Notes: a model not told the origin generated them from the sequence alone. DNA of 43,367 nucleotides from Bacillota bacterium (GCA_023402075.1 JAEXCS010000009.1:1-43367), one strand, 5' to 3'. Positions 24,998-33,650 are shown, numbered from the stretch's first letter. Numbers and translations: made by a program.

Positions 24998-25675
24998 ATG
25001 ATTAAAACGGAAAATCTTTTCTTTTCTTATACAGGATCGCCGCCGTATGTGCTAAGCGGCGTGAATCTGGAAATCCAAGACGGGGAATATGTCTCGGTGG
25101 TGGGCGAAAACGGGAGCGGAAAAAGCACACTGATGCGGCTGATTTTAAAATTTTTAAAGCCCACCTCCGGCAGCATCACAACGCAGGCAGCGCAAGTGGG
25201 ATATGTTCCGCAGAAAAACGACTTTTCAAACTCGGGATTTCCCATCACGGTATACGAAGCCCTGAACTCCTACCGCAGGCTGCTGAAGCTGAAAAACAGG
25301 GACGTGATTGATCAGGCACTGGAACAGGTAGGAATGTCTGCATTTACAGGCGCGCTGATGGGCACCCTTTCCGGCGGGCAAAGCCAAAAAATTATGATTG
25401 CCCGGGCGCTGATGGGAAAGCCGGACCTGCTGATTCTGGACGAGCCTTCCACCGGCGTGGACGTGGGCGCGCAGGCAGAGATTTATAGAATTTTAAAGCA
25501 CATTAACCGGGACGGCGGCATGACCATCGTCTCCGTGGAACACAATCTGGACGCAGCCGTTTCAAACTCCACCCAGATCTACCATCTGGTAAATGGGCAG
25601 GGCCACCTGTGCAGCCCCCGGAAGTATGCGGACGAGTTCTTGAATGACAGGAGGAGCGGCAATGACAATCTTTAA
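24998..25675 (+). CDS. znuC: Zinc ABC transporter ATP-binding protein
   Basis: The 225-residue cytoplasmic ATPase powers zinc import. It has Walker A GENGSGKST (36-44), a Q-loop region GYVPQKNDF, the signature LSGGQSQKIMIARAL, Walker B LLILDEPSTGVD and the H-loop VSVEHNLD. The protein is slightly short for the family but complete. The open frame extends 26 codons upstream, but the ATG at 24998 follows GGAAAGGG and matches the family start. The permease gene overlaps its end by 14 bases. The promoter carries a predicted Zur box. Confidence 0.94.
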   Translation: MIKTENLFFSYTGSPPYVLSGVNLEIQDGEYVSVVGENGSGKSTLMRLILKFLKPTSGSITTQAAQVGYVPQKNDFSNSGFPITVYEALNSYRRLLKLKNRDVIDQALEQVGMSAFTGALMGTLSGGQSQKIMIARALMGKPDLLILDEPSTGVDVGAQAEIYRILKHINRDGGMTIVSVEHNLDAAVSNSTQIYHLVNGQGHLCSPRKYADEFLNDRRSGNDNL

Positions 25676-26483
25676 CTACGCATTTATGCAAAACGCGATT
25701 TTTGTCTCTATTTTTATTTCCATTCTGTGCCCTTGCATCGGCATTTTTCTGGTGCTGCGCCGCTACTCCATGATTGGGGATACGCTGTCCCATGCATCGC
25801 TGGCCGGAATTACGCTGGGGCTGCTGTCCAACCAGAATCCCATTCTGGGCGCATTTCTTTTTACATCCCTTTGCGGTGCGCTGATTGAGTTTCTCAGGAG
25901 CTATTTCAAGAAATACACCGATTTGATTCTCACAATCGTGCTTTCTCTCAGTGTGGGAACCGCTATCACCATCATCAGCTCCGGAAAGCTGCATGCAAAT
26001 GCGGATTCATTTATGTTTGGAAGTATTCTGACCGTGACCCGTCTGGACATGCTGATGGTGCTGGTGCTCAGCGCCATTTCGGTGCTGACGCTGGTGCTGC
26101 TGTACCATCAGATGCTGTATATCGCATACGACGAGGAGGCCGCTAAGGTTGCGGGCGTAAGAGTGCGCCTAATAAACTACATCTTCTCCATCCTTGTGGC
26201 CGCCGCCATTTCTGTGTCTATCCGTATTGTGGGCGTGCTGGTGCTCAGCTCTATGATTGCGCTTCCCGTGGCCACGGCGCTGCAGCTTGGGAAAGGCTTT
26301 AAGGTCACTCTGATTTTCTCCATCGTGTTCAGCATGGTAGATATCATGTCGGGCCTGTTTCTCTCCTACTATCTCAACGTTGCACCGGGCGGGTTTACCG
26401 CGCTGGTATCTGTGGCGGTTTTGGTTTTAGTTCTGATTGGGAAGAAGCTGCAAACAATTGCCCGTGCTTCTCTTTACAGATGA
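25662..26483 (+). CDS. znuB: Zinc ABC transporter permease
   Basis: The 273-residue integral membrane protein of the ABC-3 family forms the zinc channel with ZnuC. It has about eight hydrophobic segments; family motifs include ILCPCIGIFLVLRRYSMIGDTLSHASLAG, and the coupling-helix region AYDEEAAKVAGVRVRLINY. The ATG at 25662 has AGGAGG (an earlier in-frame ATG at 25644 lacks a better site). It overlaps znuC by 14 bases, so translation is coupled. A 38-base gap follows before the promoter of the zur-like gene. Confidence 0.94.
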   Translation: MTIFNYAFMQNAIFVSIFISILCPCIGIFLVLRRYSMIGDTLSHASLAGITLGLLSNQNPILGAFLFTSLCGALIEFLRSYFKKYTDLILTIVLSLSVGTAITIISSGKLHANADSFMFGSILTVTRLDMLMVLVLSAISVLTLVLLYHQMLYIAYDEEAAKVAGVRVRLINYIFSILVAAAISVSIRIVGVLVLSSMIALPVATALQLGKGFKVTLIFSIVFSMVDIMSGLFLSYYLNVAPGGFTALVSVAVLVLVLIGKKLQTIARASLYR

Positions 26484-26520
26484 TCCCTGCCCTTCCCCAA
26501 AGGTCAAACAGTTAATATGC

Positions 26521-26549
26521 TTGACTTTGCACAGCGGTGGATCTATAAT
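26521..26549 (+). promoter_or_regulatory. Promoter of the zur-like gene
   Basis: TTGACT (26521-26526), 17 bases, TATAAT (26544-26549). A Zur-like palindrome begins ten bases later. Confidence 0.8.
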
Positions 26550-26558
26550 TCACATAAA

Positions 26559-26579
26559 TGGGAATGAGTTTCATTTGCA
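26559..26579. promoter_or_regulatory. Predicted Zur box 3 (autoregulation)
   Basis: A 21-bp palindrome; its reverse complement begins TGCAAATGAAA and ends CATTCCCA, matching the two znu sites. It covers the predicted transcription start of the Fur-family gene. Confidence 0.6.
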
Positions 26580-26672
26580 TTTATTGGCGAGATGCACCCG
26601 CAAGGCTGTTGCCTACTACTCCGCGCCAAGCGGCAGCGGCTTTTGTCCCCTTTTAAAAAAGTGATGAGGTGA

Positions 26673-27092
26673 ATGACTGTGAATGAAAAACAGACCGTAT
26701 GGCAGGCGGGCGTGAAGAGGACGCGTCAGCGGGAAAGCGTGCTGGCAGTTCTCGAAAATTCCGACAGGCCCATGAGCGCCGCGGAAATCTGCTCCGAAAT
26801 TGAAAGAGGCGGGGACACTGCCTGGATGTCCACCGTCTATCGGGTGCTGGAGCTGTTCGTGGAAAAGGGCGTGGCGCTTAAAACAAACGTGATGAACAAT
26901 GAAATGGCGGTGTATGAGCTGAACAGGTTCAAGCACAAGCATTACGCCGTGTGCATGAAGTGCCGCAAGATTATCCCCATGGGCAACTGCCCGATGGAGA
27001 ATTTCACTCCACTGCTTGCGGAAGAGGAATTTCAGATTATGGGCCATAATCTGGAGGTATTTGGCTATTGCAGGGATTGCCGGCCCCGCTGA
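26673..27092 (+). CDS. zur: Fur-family metalloregulator, probable zinc uptake regulator
   Basis: The 139-residue dimeric repressor has an N-terminal winged helix (KRTRQRESVLAVLENSDRPMSAAEICSEI, MSTVYRVLELFVEKGV) and a C-terminal metal domain with two CxxC pairs (CMKCRK and CRDC at the very end) that bind structural zinc, plus His ligands in FKHKHYAVC and GHNLEVFGYC. The znuACB neighbours, the downstream COG0523 gene and matching boxes at all three promoters support Zur over Fur or PerR. The start is ATG 26673; GTG 26679 is an alternative with better spacing to the AGG. Likely autoregulated. Confidence 0.88.
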   Translation: MTVNEKQTVWQAGVKRTRQRESVLAVLENSDRPMSAAEICSEIERGGDTAWMSTVYRVLELFVEKGVALKTNVMNNEMAVYELNRFKHKHYAVCMKCRKIIPMGNCPMENFTPLLAEEEFQIMGHNLEVFGYCRDCRPR

Positions 27093-27164
27093 CCGTGCTT
27101 TTCGGAACGCGCACCGGCTGCGAATCTGTCGCCCGCACCCCATTGAATTCGGAAAGGAAGACCT

Positions 27165-28352
27165 ATGCAAACGAGAATCCCCGTAACCGTTCTGTGCGGC
27201 TACCTTGGGTCAGGAAGAACGACCCTGCTCAACTATATTTTAAACAGTGACCACGGCTATAAAATCGCCGTAATCGTCAACGACATGAGTGAGGTGAACA
27301 TTGACGCAGAGTTGGTGAAACAGGGCGGCTTCAGCCGCGCGCAGGAAGAGCTGGTGCAGATGCAGAACGGCTGCATCTGCTGCACACTGCGCGGCGATTT
27401 GCTCAAAGAAGTGGATCGCCTGTCGAAGCTGAACACCATCGACTACATTTTGATCGAAGCCTCCGGCATCAGCGAACCCATCCCCATTGCCATGACGTTT
27501 GTGTGCTACGACGAGAGTCAGGGCGTGGATCTGGCTGAGAAAACACGGCTGGACACCATGGTCACAGTGGTGGACGCGCACCGGTTCTGGTCTGATTTTG
27601 GACAGGGTGACGCGCTGATTGCCCGACAGAACGCGGATGAGGACGAGACGGAGGATATCACAGATCTTCTGATTTCTCAAATCGAATTTTGCAATGTAAT
27701 CCTGCTGAACAAGTGCGACCTTCTCTCCCCCGAGGAGGTGGCGCAGGTAGAAACCGTGCTGCGGACGCTGCAGCCCGAGGCAAAGCTGCTCCGCTCTGTG
27801 CGGGGTGTGGTATCTCCCTCCGAGATTTTAAATACCAAGCGCTTTGATTTCGAACGGGCCTACGACTCCGCAGGTTGGCTGAAGGAGCTTAACCGCGAAT
27901 CCCACACGCCCGAGACGGAGGAGTTTGGCATTACCTCGTTTGTGTACGAGCAGGTCCGCCCCTTCCATCCCCAGCGCATCAACGATTTTCTGATGGAACG
28001 ATACCCGGAGTCTGTGGTACGGGCAAAGGGGTTTATGTGGCTTCCCAACCACAACGATGTGGTCATTTTAATGGAACAGGCCGGCAGAAATATTGAAATC
28101 TCTCCCGTGGACTACTGGGCCGAGGCCATGTCCGAAGAAGACCGAACGGAATATCTGAAGGACGAGCCGCAGCTTTTAAAAAAATGGGACGCCGAATACG
28201 GTGACCGGCGCAACCAAATCGTCTTTATCGGTATCCATCTGAACCGGGATGAGATTGTGGCAGAGCTTGACGGCTGTCTGCTGACAGACGCGGAAATGCA
28301 GGCCGACTGGCAGGCTCTACCCGACCCCTTTGCTTGGGAGCTTGACGAGTAA
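27165..28352 (+). CDS. COG0523 (CobW/YciC-type) G3E GTPase, putative zinc chaperone
   Basis: The 395-residue GTPase belongs to the family that delivers metals, with members induced by zinc starvation (YciC, ZigA). It has the metal-site motif CICC (C70, C72, C73), Walker B-like ILIEASGISEP, and LNKCD for guanine binding, and a CobW C-terminal domain (FGITSFVYEQVRPFHPQRINDFL, KGFMWLPN). The P-loop reads GYLGSGRTT, with Arg18 in place of the nearly invariant Lys, which may weaken hydrolysis. It follows the zur-like gene by 72 bases, probably in the same transcript, so zinc control is expected. A bidirectional terminator follows at 28374. Confidence 0.9.
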   Translation: MQTRIPVTVLCGYLGSGRTTLLNYILNSDHGYKIAVIVNDMSEVNIDAELVKQGGFSRAQEELVQMQNGCICCTLRGDLLKEVDRLSKLNTIDYILIEASGISEPIPIAMTFVCYDESQGVDLAEKTRLDTMVTVVDAHRFWSDFGQGDALIARQNADEDETEDITDLLISQIEFCNVILLNKCDLLSPEEVAQVETVLRTLQPEAKLLRSVRGVVSPSEILNTKRFDFERAYDSAGWLKELNRESHTPETEEFGITSFVYEQVRPFHPQRINDFLMERYPESVVRAKGFMWLPNHNDVVILMEQAGRNIEISPVDYWAEAMSEEDRTEYLKDEPQLLKKWDAEYGDRRNQIVFIGIHLNRDEIVAELDGCLLTDAEMQADWQALPDPFAWELDE

Positions 28353-28373
28353 CGCGCTTTTAACATCCGAATC

Positions 28374-28425
28374 AAAAATTCCCCTCCGGCAGATGAATCC
28401 ATCATCCAGCCGGAGGGGAATTTTT
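28374..28425. terminator. Bidirectional terminator between convergent metal operons
   Basis: A 17-bp inverted repeat (28374-28390 with 28409-28425) has an A-run on its left and a T-run on its right, so both strands have a stem followed by T residues. It separates the COG0523 gene from the convergent ABC-ATPase gene. Confidence 0.9.
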
Positions 28426-28461
28426 TATAATATTGAAAACTGCGCCGCAGGTGTTCTCCTG

Positions 28462-29493
28462 TCAATTGCTTTTAGCTTCGGGGTTTTCCCGGCTTAAGTC
28501 GGCGGCAGAAAGAGAAGCTCCGCTGCGAAGCCTGTGCCGCGCGTGCTGAACCACGGCGTCCATTTTTTCAAGCTCTTCAAGAAGAGCCTTTTCCTCGGGG
28601 CTGGTTTCAATTACCGTGCTCACACCGCCGTTTTTAATGACAATGCGCTTGTCGGCTATCAGGGCAAGCAGCGGGTCATGGGTTGCCATCAGCACGATTT
28701 TATCCTCGGCCACCAGCAGCTCCAGCGCCTTCTTCCGGTCAATGCCCGCGTTTTCAATTTCATCGATCAGCACGATGGGCGAGGAGCTTAAAATCGCGGT
28801 GTCCGCAATCATCAGCGCCCGGGATTGTCCCCCGGAAAGACTGGTCACGGGGGTGTCCATGCGGAACTGCTCCCCCGCAAGCTTGTTTGCCTCCTCAATA
28901 ATGCGGTCAATCACCGCGTCAGGATCTTCCCGCAGGCGGCTTTGGGCGTGAAGCTCCAAAAATTCCCGTACAGTCAAATCCATTACAAAATTCATGTTCT
29001 GCGAGAGCTGGGCAACCAGCTTGTTGTTGGAAGAAAACCGCCACTTGTTGTCGGGAACCTCTTCGTTAATTAAAATACTGCGTCCGGTGGGGGTATCGTT
29101 CTGTGCCGCCCACTCAATATCCGCCAGCAGGCGGCTTTTCCCCGAGCCGGTGGGACCGACAATGGAAACGATTTCGGACGCACGGACCGTAAGCTGCGCA
29201 AAGCCCTCTGCCCCGCCGGACTTGTCATGCCCGGGAAGGATGGTCAGGGAGCGCACCTGATTGGACGCGCCCAGCCCCAGAAACTCCTGCATCTGGGCAA
29301 TAAACACCTCCAGGTCGGAGAGAAGCTTTTCCCTGTCAATGGCCAAATCCTCCAGCTCGTCCTGCGTAAAATGCTCCAGATACTGGGGAAAGGTCATCTC
29401 CTCATAGCCGGAGACATCCAGCTTGTTCTGCTCGAAATACGCCGCCGTGTAAGGATACTCCGCCAGCAGGCGGGCAATGCTCAAGTCCGTCAT
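28462..29493 (-). CDS. ABC-type ATPase without permease, with an N-terminal DUF1858/ScdA-like helical domain
   Basis: The 343-residue protein has a complete ABC ATPase core: Walker A GPTGSGKS (113-120), signature LSGGQ (219-223), Walker B VLIDE (241-245) and the switch His at 272 (ATHD). Before it, residues 1-70 (SIARLLAEYPYTAAYFEQNKLDVSGYEEMTFPQYLEHF) resemble the small helical DUF1858/ScdA-N domains found in metal and nitric-oxide related proteins. No permease lies nearby, so it is not an ordinary transporter subunit. It is the last gene of a three-gene operon and overlaps the GTPase gene by four bases. The role is unknown; an ATP-driven step in metal or cofactor transfer is inference. Confidence 0.8.
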   Translation of the reverse strand: MTDLSIARLLAEYPYTAAYFEQNKLDVSGYEEMTFPQYLEHFTQDELEDLAIDREKLLSDLEVFIAQMQEFLGLGASNQVRSLTILPGHDKSGGAEGFAQLTVRASEIVSIVGPTGSGKSRLLADIEWAAQNDTPTGRSILINEEVPDNKWRFSSNNKLVAQLSQNMNFVMDLTVREFLELHAQSRLREDPDAVIDRIIEEANKLAGEQFRMDTPVTSLSGGQSRALMIADTAILSSSPIVLIDEIENAGIDRKKALELLVAEDKIVLMATHDPLLALIADKRIVIKNGGVSTVIETSPEEKALLEELEKMDAVVQHARHRLRSGASLSAADLSRENPEAKSN

Positions 29494-30197
29494 TTGCCGT
29501 CCACCCCCAAGTCCATTTTTTTCACGTTGCCCATCTGGAACGCCTCGCCAATGCGGGTTTCACCCAGGCAGTAGGAGCAAAGCGCCGCCGGCATGGGAAA
29601 GCGCAGCTGCATTCCCTGCACCGAGTCCACCCGCTGGGACGCGTCGTAAATCAGGGTCCCCAGCTCATAAGCACCTTGTCCCGTCAATCCGTTAACGTGC
29701 ATGGTGACGGCCTTTGGATTCACCGAGCTGACCCGGGAGGCAAATACCTCCCGCTCCGCCTGCGAAACGATGTCCCCTTTGGTGATGACCACCAAATCGG
29801 CGGATTTCAGCATTGGCCCGATTTTTTTTGGCGTGTTGATGCCGGAGAGATTGTCGATGACGCACACGCCCTTGATATCCTTGATATAGGGCGAGCAGCG
29901 GTTGCACAGGCCGGCGGATTCGCTGATGAGCAAATCCAGCTCTGCGTGGTTTCCCCAGCGGACAATTTCCTCAATGTTGGAAGCAAAGAAATGGTCGGGG
30001 CACAGCGCACCGGAAAGCCCCTTTTTCACGGGTACGCCCGCCTTTTCATAGGCCACGTCATCGTCGGTATACAGACAGTCAAACTTGACCACGCCCACCC
30101 GAATGCCCCGGCTTTGCAAAGACGCGATGGTTTTTAAAATGACCGAGGTCTTCCCTGACGAGGGGGGGCCGGAAAAAATCGTCAGATTCATATTCAA
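29490..30197 (-). CDS. HypB/UreG/CooC-like SIMIBI GTPase with CxxC motifs
   Basis: The 235-residue P-loop protein belongs to the SIMIBI class that includes nickel-insertion GTPases. Features are GPPSSGKT (10-17), a switch region VKFDCLYTDDDVAYEKAGVP, a Walker B-like DLLISESAGLCNRC (C98, C101), TKGD (139-142) for guanine, and a C-terminal CSYCLGE (C207, C210). The Cys pairs suggest metal binding, as in HypB, but this is not HypB itself: the HypB N-terminal domain is absent and no hydrogenase genes are present. It overlaps both neighbours by four bases (ATGA type), so the three proteins are made together. Confidence 0.82.
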   Translation of the reverse strand: MNMNLTIFSGPPSSGKTSVILKTIASLQSRGIRVGVVKFDCLYTDDDVAYEKAGVPVKKGLSGALCPDHFFASNIEEIVRWGNHAELDLLISESAGLCNRCSPYIKDIKGVCVIDNLSGINTPKKIGPMLKSADLVVITKGDIVSQAEREVFASRVSSVNPKAVTMHVNGLTGQGAYELGTLIYDASQRVDSVQGMQLRFPMPAALCSYCLGETRIGEAFQMGNVKKMDLGVDGK

Positions 30198-31441
30198 TCC
30201 TCCTCATATGCCCGGAAAAACAGCTCCTCCGTGGTTTTAATCAGCTGCCCGATGTCATGCTGGTGGATATAGTCCCACCCCAGCCACATAAAGTGCTGAT
30301 CGGGGCGCAACCCGTTGTCCACCAGCGGATTGGTGGAGGGGAACTTTCCCCCGGAGGTAAAGACCTCGCCCACCTCCTTGGAGAATAAAAAGTCTACAAA
30401 GGGCTTGATTTTTTCCTTGGACGCTCCCTTTGCCAGCAGGAAAATGGGGCTGACAATCGCGCCATCCTTGGGCCATACGGGAATCATGGGGCCTTTGGAA
30501 TCCAGCATCTGGGTGAAGAAATAGGGGGCGATGGTCACGGCGGGAACGGCGTTCTCGCCCTTTTTAATGTGGGATTTCACCATCTGCGCGGGATGCATGC
30601 TGCGCAGCATGGCGCGGCCCAGCTTGGTGACGCCCTCTTCGCCATAATAGCGGTAAATGTGCAGCAGCAGCGCATTGAACAAGTCCAAATCCCGTGTGGG
30701 AAGGGACACACTGTTTTCAAATTCAGGGCGGAGCAAATCCTCCCAGCTTTCGGGACAGGGCCGGTCCCCCAGCACGGCGGTGTTCACCATAAAAATGGCA
30801 GGAACCACGCCGATAATGGCGTACTGCCCTTTGGGGTCCTTCAGGCTCAGGCGCTGGTTTTCAAAATCCGGATTCAAATGCTCCACCCCGGAAATTTCTT
30901 CAAATACACCCGCGTCCCGGAACTGTCCCATCAGCGTCTGGTCGAAAAACAAATCAAAGCCCGCCGACAGGTATAAATCGGACAGCCCGTCAGGGTTTCC
31001 GTTCGCTTCCAGCACCCGCGCCTTGATGTGGTCAAGGCCCATGCTGGCGGCCTGCAAGCTATAGTCCACGTCAAAGCCAAAGCCGTCCTTCTTTTCGTTG
31101 AACCAGCCTTCAAACCGCTCCAGCAGCGGGATGCGGATGGGACAGGGCAGCACGCCCTCGATGCGCACATCAGCACCGGTTTCCTTTTTCATCTGGGTTA
31201 GCCCCGTGGAGACGCCATACTGGCTTTGCTCAATGGCGTCCTCCAGCTTTTTCACAAACAGCTCCACATTCATTTTTTTGCTGCGCAGAGCCGTCTCCAA
31301 AGAAATGGTTTTCCCCAGCGTTTTTCTCATCATGTCGTTTTTCAGTGGCTCAAAGCCGTTGGCCGCCAAAAAGGCAATCAGCTCGGGGTACTTCTCCGTA
31401 AGATCGTAAATGCTGTCCGTACTCTTAAAATAGTTTGCCAT
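30194..31441 (-). CDS. Cytosolic binding-protein-fold protein with N-terminal DUF1858 domain
   Basis: The 415-residue protein has no signal peptide or lipobox, yet residues about 95-410 follow the extracellular solute-binding type II pattern (PESWEDLLRPEFENSVSLPTRD, APYFFTQML, KPFVDFLFSKEVGEVFTSGGKFPS), as in iron or molybdate binding proteins. Residues about 10-70 (SIYDLTEKYPELIAFLAANGFEPLKND and SLETALRSKKMN) match DUF1858. A binding protein kept in the cytoplasm cannot serve import, so it may hold a metal or small ligand for the GTPase and ATPase encoded next. It is first in the operon; the ATG has AAAGGAAGG, and a promoter with an extended -10 lies upstream. Confidence 0.82.
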   Translation of the reverse strand: MANYFKSTDSIYDLTEKYPELIAFLAANGFEPLKNDMMRKTLGKTISLETALRSKKMNVELFVKKLEDAIEQSQYGVSTGLTQMKKETGADVRIEGVLPCPIRIPLLERFEGWFNEKKDGFGFDVDYSLQAASMGLDHIKARVLEANGNPDGLSDLYLSAGFDLFFDQTLMGQFRDAGVFEEISGVEHLNPDFENQRLSLKDPKGQYAIIGVVPAIFMVNTAVLGDRPCPESWEDLLRPEFENSVSLPTRDLDLFNALLLHIYRYYGEEGVTKLGRAMLRSMHPAQMVKSHIKKGENAVPAVTIAPYFFTQMLDSKGPMIPVWPKDGAIVSPIFLLAKGASKEKIKPFVDFLFSKEVGEVFTSGGKFPSTNPLVDNGLRPDQHFMWLGWDYIHQHDIGQLIKTTEELFFRAYEED

Positions 31442-31507
31442 AAAAGCCTTCCTTTCAGGTCTGTTCGGTTTCGTCCGCCCTTGTCTTTATTCGTTCTTTA
31501 TAGCTGA

Positions 31508-31551
31508 AGTATACCACAGGCACGCAATTTTTTACGTTGTAATTCCAACGT
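31508..31551 (-). promoter_or_regulatory. Promoter and operator-like palindrome of the DUF1858 operon
   Basis: Minus strand: an extended -10, TGgTATACT (31513-31508), with no good -35. In the -35 region a palindrome ACGTTG-6-CAACGT (31534-31551) could bind an activator or repressor. It does not resemble the Zur boxes. Confidence 0.45.
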
Positions 31552-31710
31552 TTTAAAAATTTGGATTAAAATATTGGTTTAGGCAAAGACCACGGTGAAA
31601 TACGCGGGTGATACCCAGTCGGTCAATTCCTTCGGCAGTGCGCTTTATGGAAGGGAGAAACAGCAAACCAAAAAACAAATTTTCAAGCGGCATTGAAAAG
31701 ACCGAATGCA

Positions 31711-31758
31711 CAGAAAAAAGATGGGGTGCAAAGCGGCTTTCACTTTGCACCCCATCTT
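31711..31758 (-). terminator. Terminator of the DEAD-box helicase gene
   Basis: A perfect 16-bp inverted repeat (31718-31733 with 31743-31758) is followed on the minus strand by ATCTTTTTTCTG. The remainder of 31452-31710 shows no gene. Confidence 0.9.
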
Positions 31759-31834
31759 ATTAAATCAAATCAGGCAAACCACCCTGACGCAATGCCAAGA
31801 CTCTGGCATGCAGAATCAAAATGTTCTCTTCTGC

Positions 31835-33511
31835 TTACGCGCCGTATGAGCGGTGCTTCGGCTTTTTAGCCCAAGGCTTACCGGCAGCATAATGCGCAGG
31901 CTTTTTTCGAACCTGCTGCTCCGGAACCGGCATAACATGAACGGGCTTTCCGCAAATTTTGCACCCACGCATGGCCCGCATAACTTCCTCCAGCGTATCG
32001 GAGGGGACATAAACAGTGGAAAAAGCTTCGGATATCTGCACTTTGCCTATATCATGAGAGCTGATGCCCGCCCGCTCTGTGACAGCGCCGATGATATGCC
32101 GGTCTGTGGTTCTATTGGCCGAACCAATGCTGATTACAAAGGCGGACATGGGGCGGCGCTCCTGCACCTTGGATTTTTTGCCCGAAACTGCGGGGGCGCT
32201 TAAATCCTTCAGCGCCTTGGTATCATGAAGGTGCGAAAGGCCCATCAGCGTGACGGCAATACGCTCCGGCGTATGTCCGCGCCGAATCAGCTCCTCCACT
32301 ACCTCTGTGTGGAGAGGAAGCGGGTCCGACTGCATGGCGCGCTCCAGCTCCTCAAGCGTCCTTTCGCGATTCATCTGCTCAATGTCGGACACTCTGGGCA
32401 GGGAAATCGCTTCGATACCGGAACGGGTACGGGCCGCAAGCCGCTGAAGCTGGATCACCTGCATCCGTCCGCAGCACAGTGTCATCGCCGTGCCGGGCCG
32501 ACCGGCCCGGCCGGTGCGCCCGATGCGATGGACATAGGAATCGGGTTCCTTCGGAATATCAAAATTGATTACGTAATCAAGGTCGCTGACGTCGATGCCC
32601 CGGGCTGCCACGTCGGTGGCCACCAGGATGGAAACGCGGCCCTGACGGAAGCTGTTCATCACCGTGGTGCGCTGAAGCTGCTTCATGTCTCCGTGCAGGC
32701 CTTCCACCGTGAATCCGGCGGCGCTGAGCTGCTCGGTCAACTCGTCCACCATGGTCTTGGTGTTGGAGAAAATGATGGCCCGGCGGGGCTGATAATAATG
32801 AAGCAGAAGCGTCAGCGCTTCGGGCTTTTGTCTGGGGGGGATTTCCACGTAGATCTGCCGGATGTTTTCCAGCGTAATCTGCTCCCGGTTAATCTCAACG
32901 CGAACCGGATTCCGCTGAAACTGCTGGGCAATGGTCAGAATTTCCTCGGGAAGGGTGGCGGAGAACAAAACGATCTGCCGGGTTTCCGGCACATCCTGCA
33001 ATATGACCTCAATATCCTCCCGGAAGCCCATGTTCAGCATTTCGTCGGCCTCGTCCAGAATGACCATTTTCAGATGGCTCAGGTTCAGCGTGCCCCGACG
33101 CATATGGTCCATAATACGGCCCGGGGTACCAATCACCACGTTGGCAGACTGCAATTCCCGGAACTGCCCCCGATAGTCTCCCCCGCCGAAGATATCGGCA
33201 ACGTTTACGTAGGGAAGGTGGCTGGCCAGCTTGCGGATTTCCCCTCCGCACTGGCGGGCCAGCTCCCGGGTGGGAGAAAGCACCAGAACCTGCACATTCC
33301 GGGAATCAGGCGAGATGCACTCCACAGCCGGGATGCCAAAAGCCACCGTTTTTCCGGTGCCGGTTTGGGAGCGCGCCAGAATATCGGCGCCGGTGCGGAT
33401 CAGAGGAATGGACTCTGCCTGAATATCGGTGGCTTCCGTAAAGCCCATCTCTGTCACTGCTTCCAGCAGTTCCGCGGAAAGGGCAAGCTGGGAAAAGGTT
33501 TGGTTTGTCAT
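31835..33511 (-). CDS. DEAD-box ATP-dependent RNA helicase with DbpA RNA-binding domain
   Basis: The 558-residue helicase remodels RNA or ribosome assembly intermediates. The core has the Q motif (GFTEATDIQ, Q31), SQTGTGKT (48-55), the DEAD box in VILDEADEML, SAT in LFSATLPEEI and HRIGRTGRAGRPG. Residues about 470-545 (SAFVISIGSANRTTDRHIIGAVTERAGI) form a DbpA-type RNA-binding domain, and a basic tail with CKICGKP follows. The upstream extension to 33598 is unlikely; the ATG at 33511 has CGAGGAC and begins the family-typical TFSQLALSAELLEAV. A leader of about 130 nt with a hairpin (33576-33622) suggests cold-shock or autoregulatory control, as in other DEAD-box genes. Confidence 0.95.
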   Translation of the reverse strand: MTNQTFSQLALSAELLEAVTEMGFTEATDIQAESIPLIRTGADILARSQTGTGKTVAFGIPAVECISPDSRNVQVLVLSPTRELARQCGGEIRKLASHLPYVNVADIFGGGDYRGQFRELQSANVVIGTPGRIMDHMRRGTLNLSHLKMVILDEADEMLNMGFREDIEVILQDVPETRQIVLFSATLPEEILTIAQQFQRNPVRVEINREQITLENIRQIYVEIPPRQKPEALTLLLHYYQPRRAIIFSNTKTMVDELTEQLSAAGFTVEGLHGDMKQLQRTTVMNSFRQGRVSILVATDVAARGIDVSDLDYVINFDIPKEPDSYVHRIGRTGRAGRPGTAMTLCCGRMQVIQLQRLAARTRSGIEAISLPRVSDIEQMNRERTLEELERAMQSDPLPLHTEVVEELIRRGHTPERIAVTLMGLSHLHDTKALKDLSAPAVSGKKSKVQERRPMSAFVISIGSANRTTDRHIIGAVTERAGISSHDIGKVQISEAFSTVYVPSDTLEEVMRAMRGCKICGKPVHVMPVPEQQVRKKPAHYAAGKPWAKKPKHRSYGA

Positions 33512-33575
33512 GAATGTCCTCGTTTCAATAGAAATAAATAATAAATATAAGTATCCTGTTACAGCAAAATAAAAC

Positions 33576-33622
33576 TCACACATTTTGCGGAACATCAAAA
33601 CAATGTCCTACAAAATATGTGA
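33576..33622 (-). promoter_or_regulatory. Inverted repeat in the DEAD-box gene leader
   Basis: TCACACATTTTG (33576-33587) and CAAAATATGTGA (33611-33622) pair at 11 of 12 positions. It lies in the AT-rich leader between the promoter and the ATG at 33511. Confidence 0.4.
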
Positions 33623-33650
33623 ATACATAGAAATTATATTGAGTACATTA

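Noticed and set aside
32225..33541. Open frame of 438 codons opposite the DEAD-box gene
   Set aside because: Antisense shadow; the helicase motifs on the minus strand explain the region fully.
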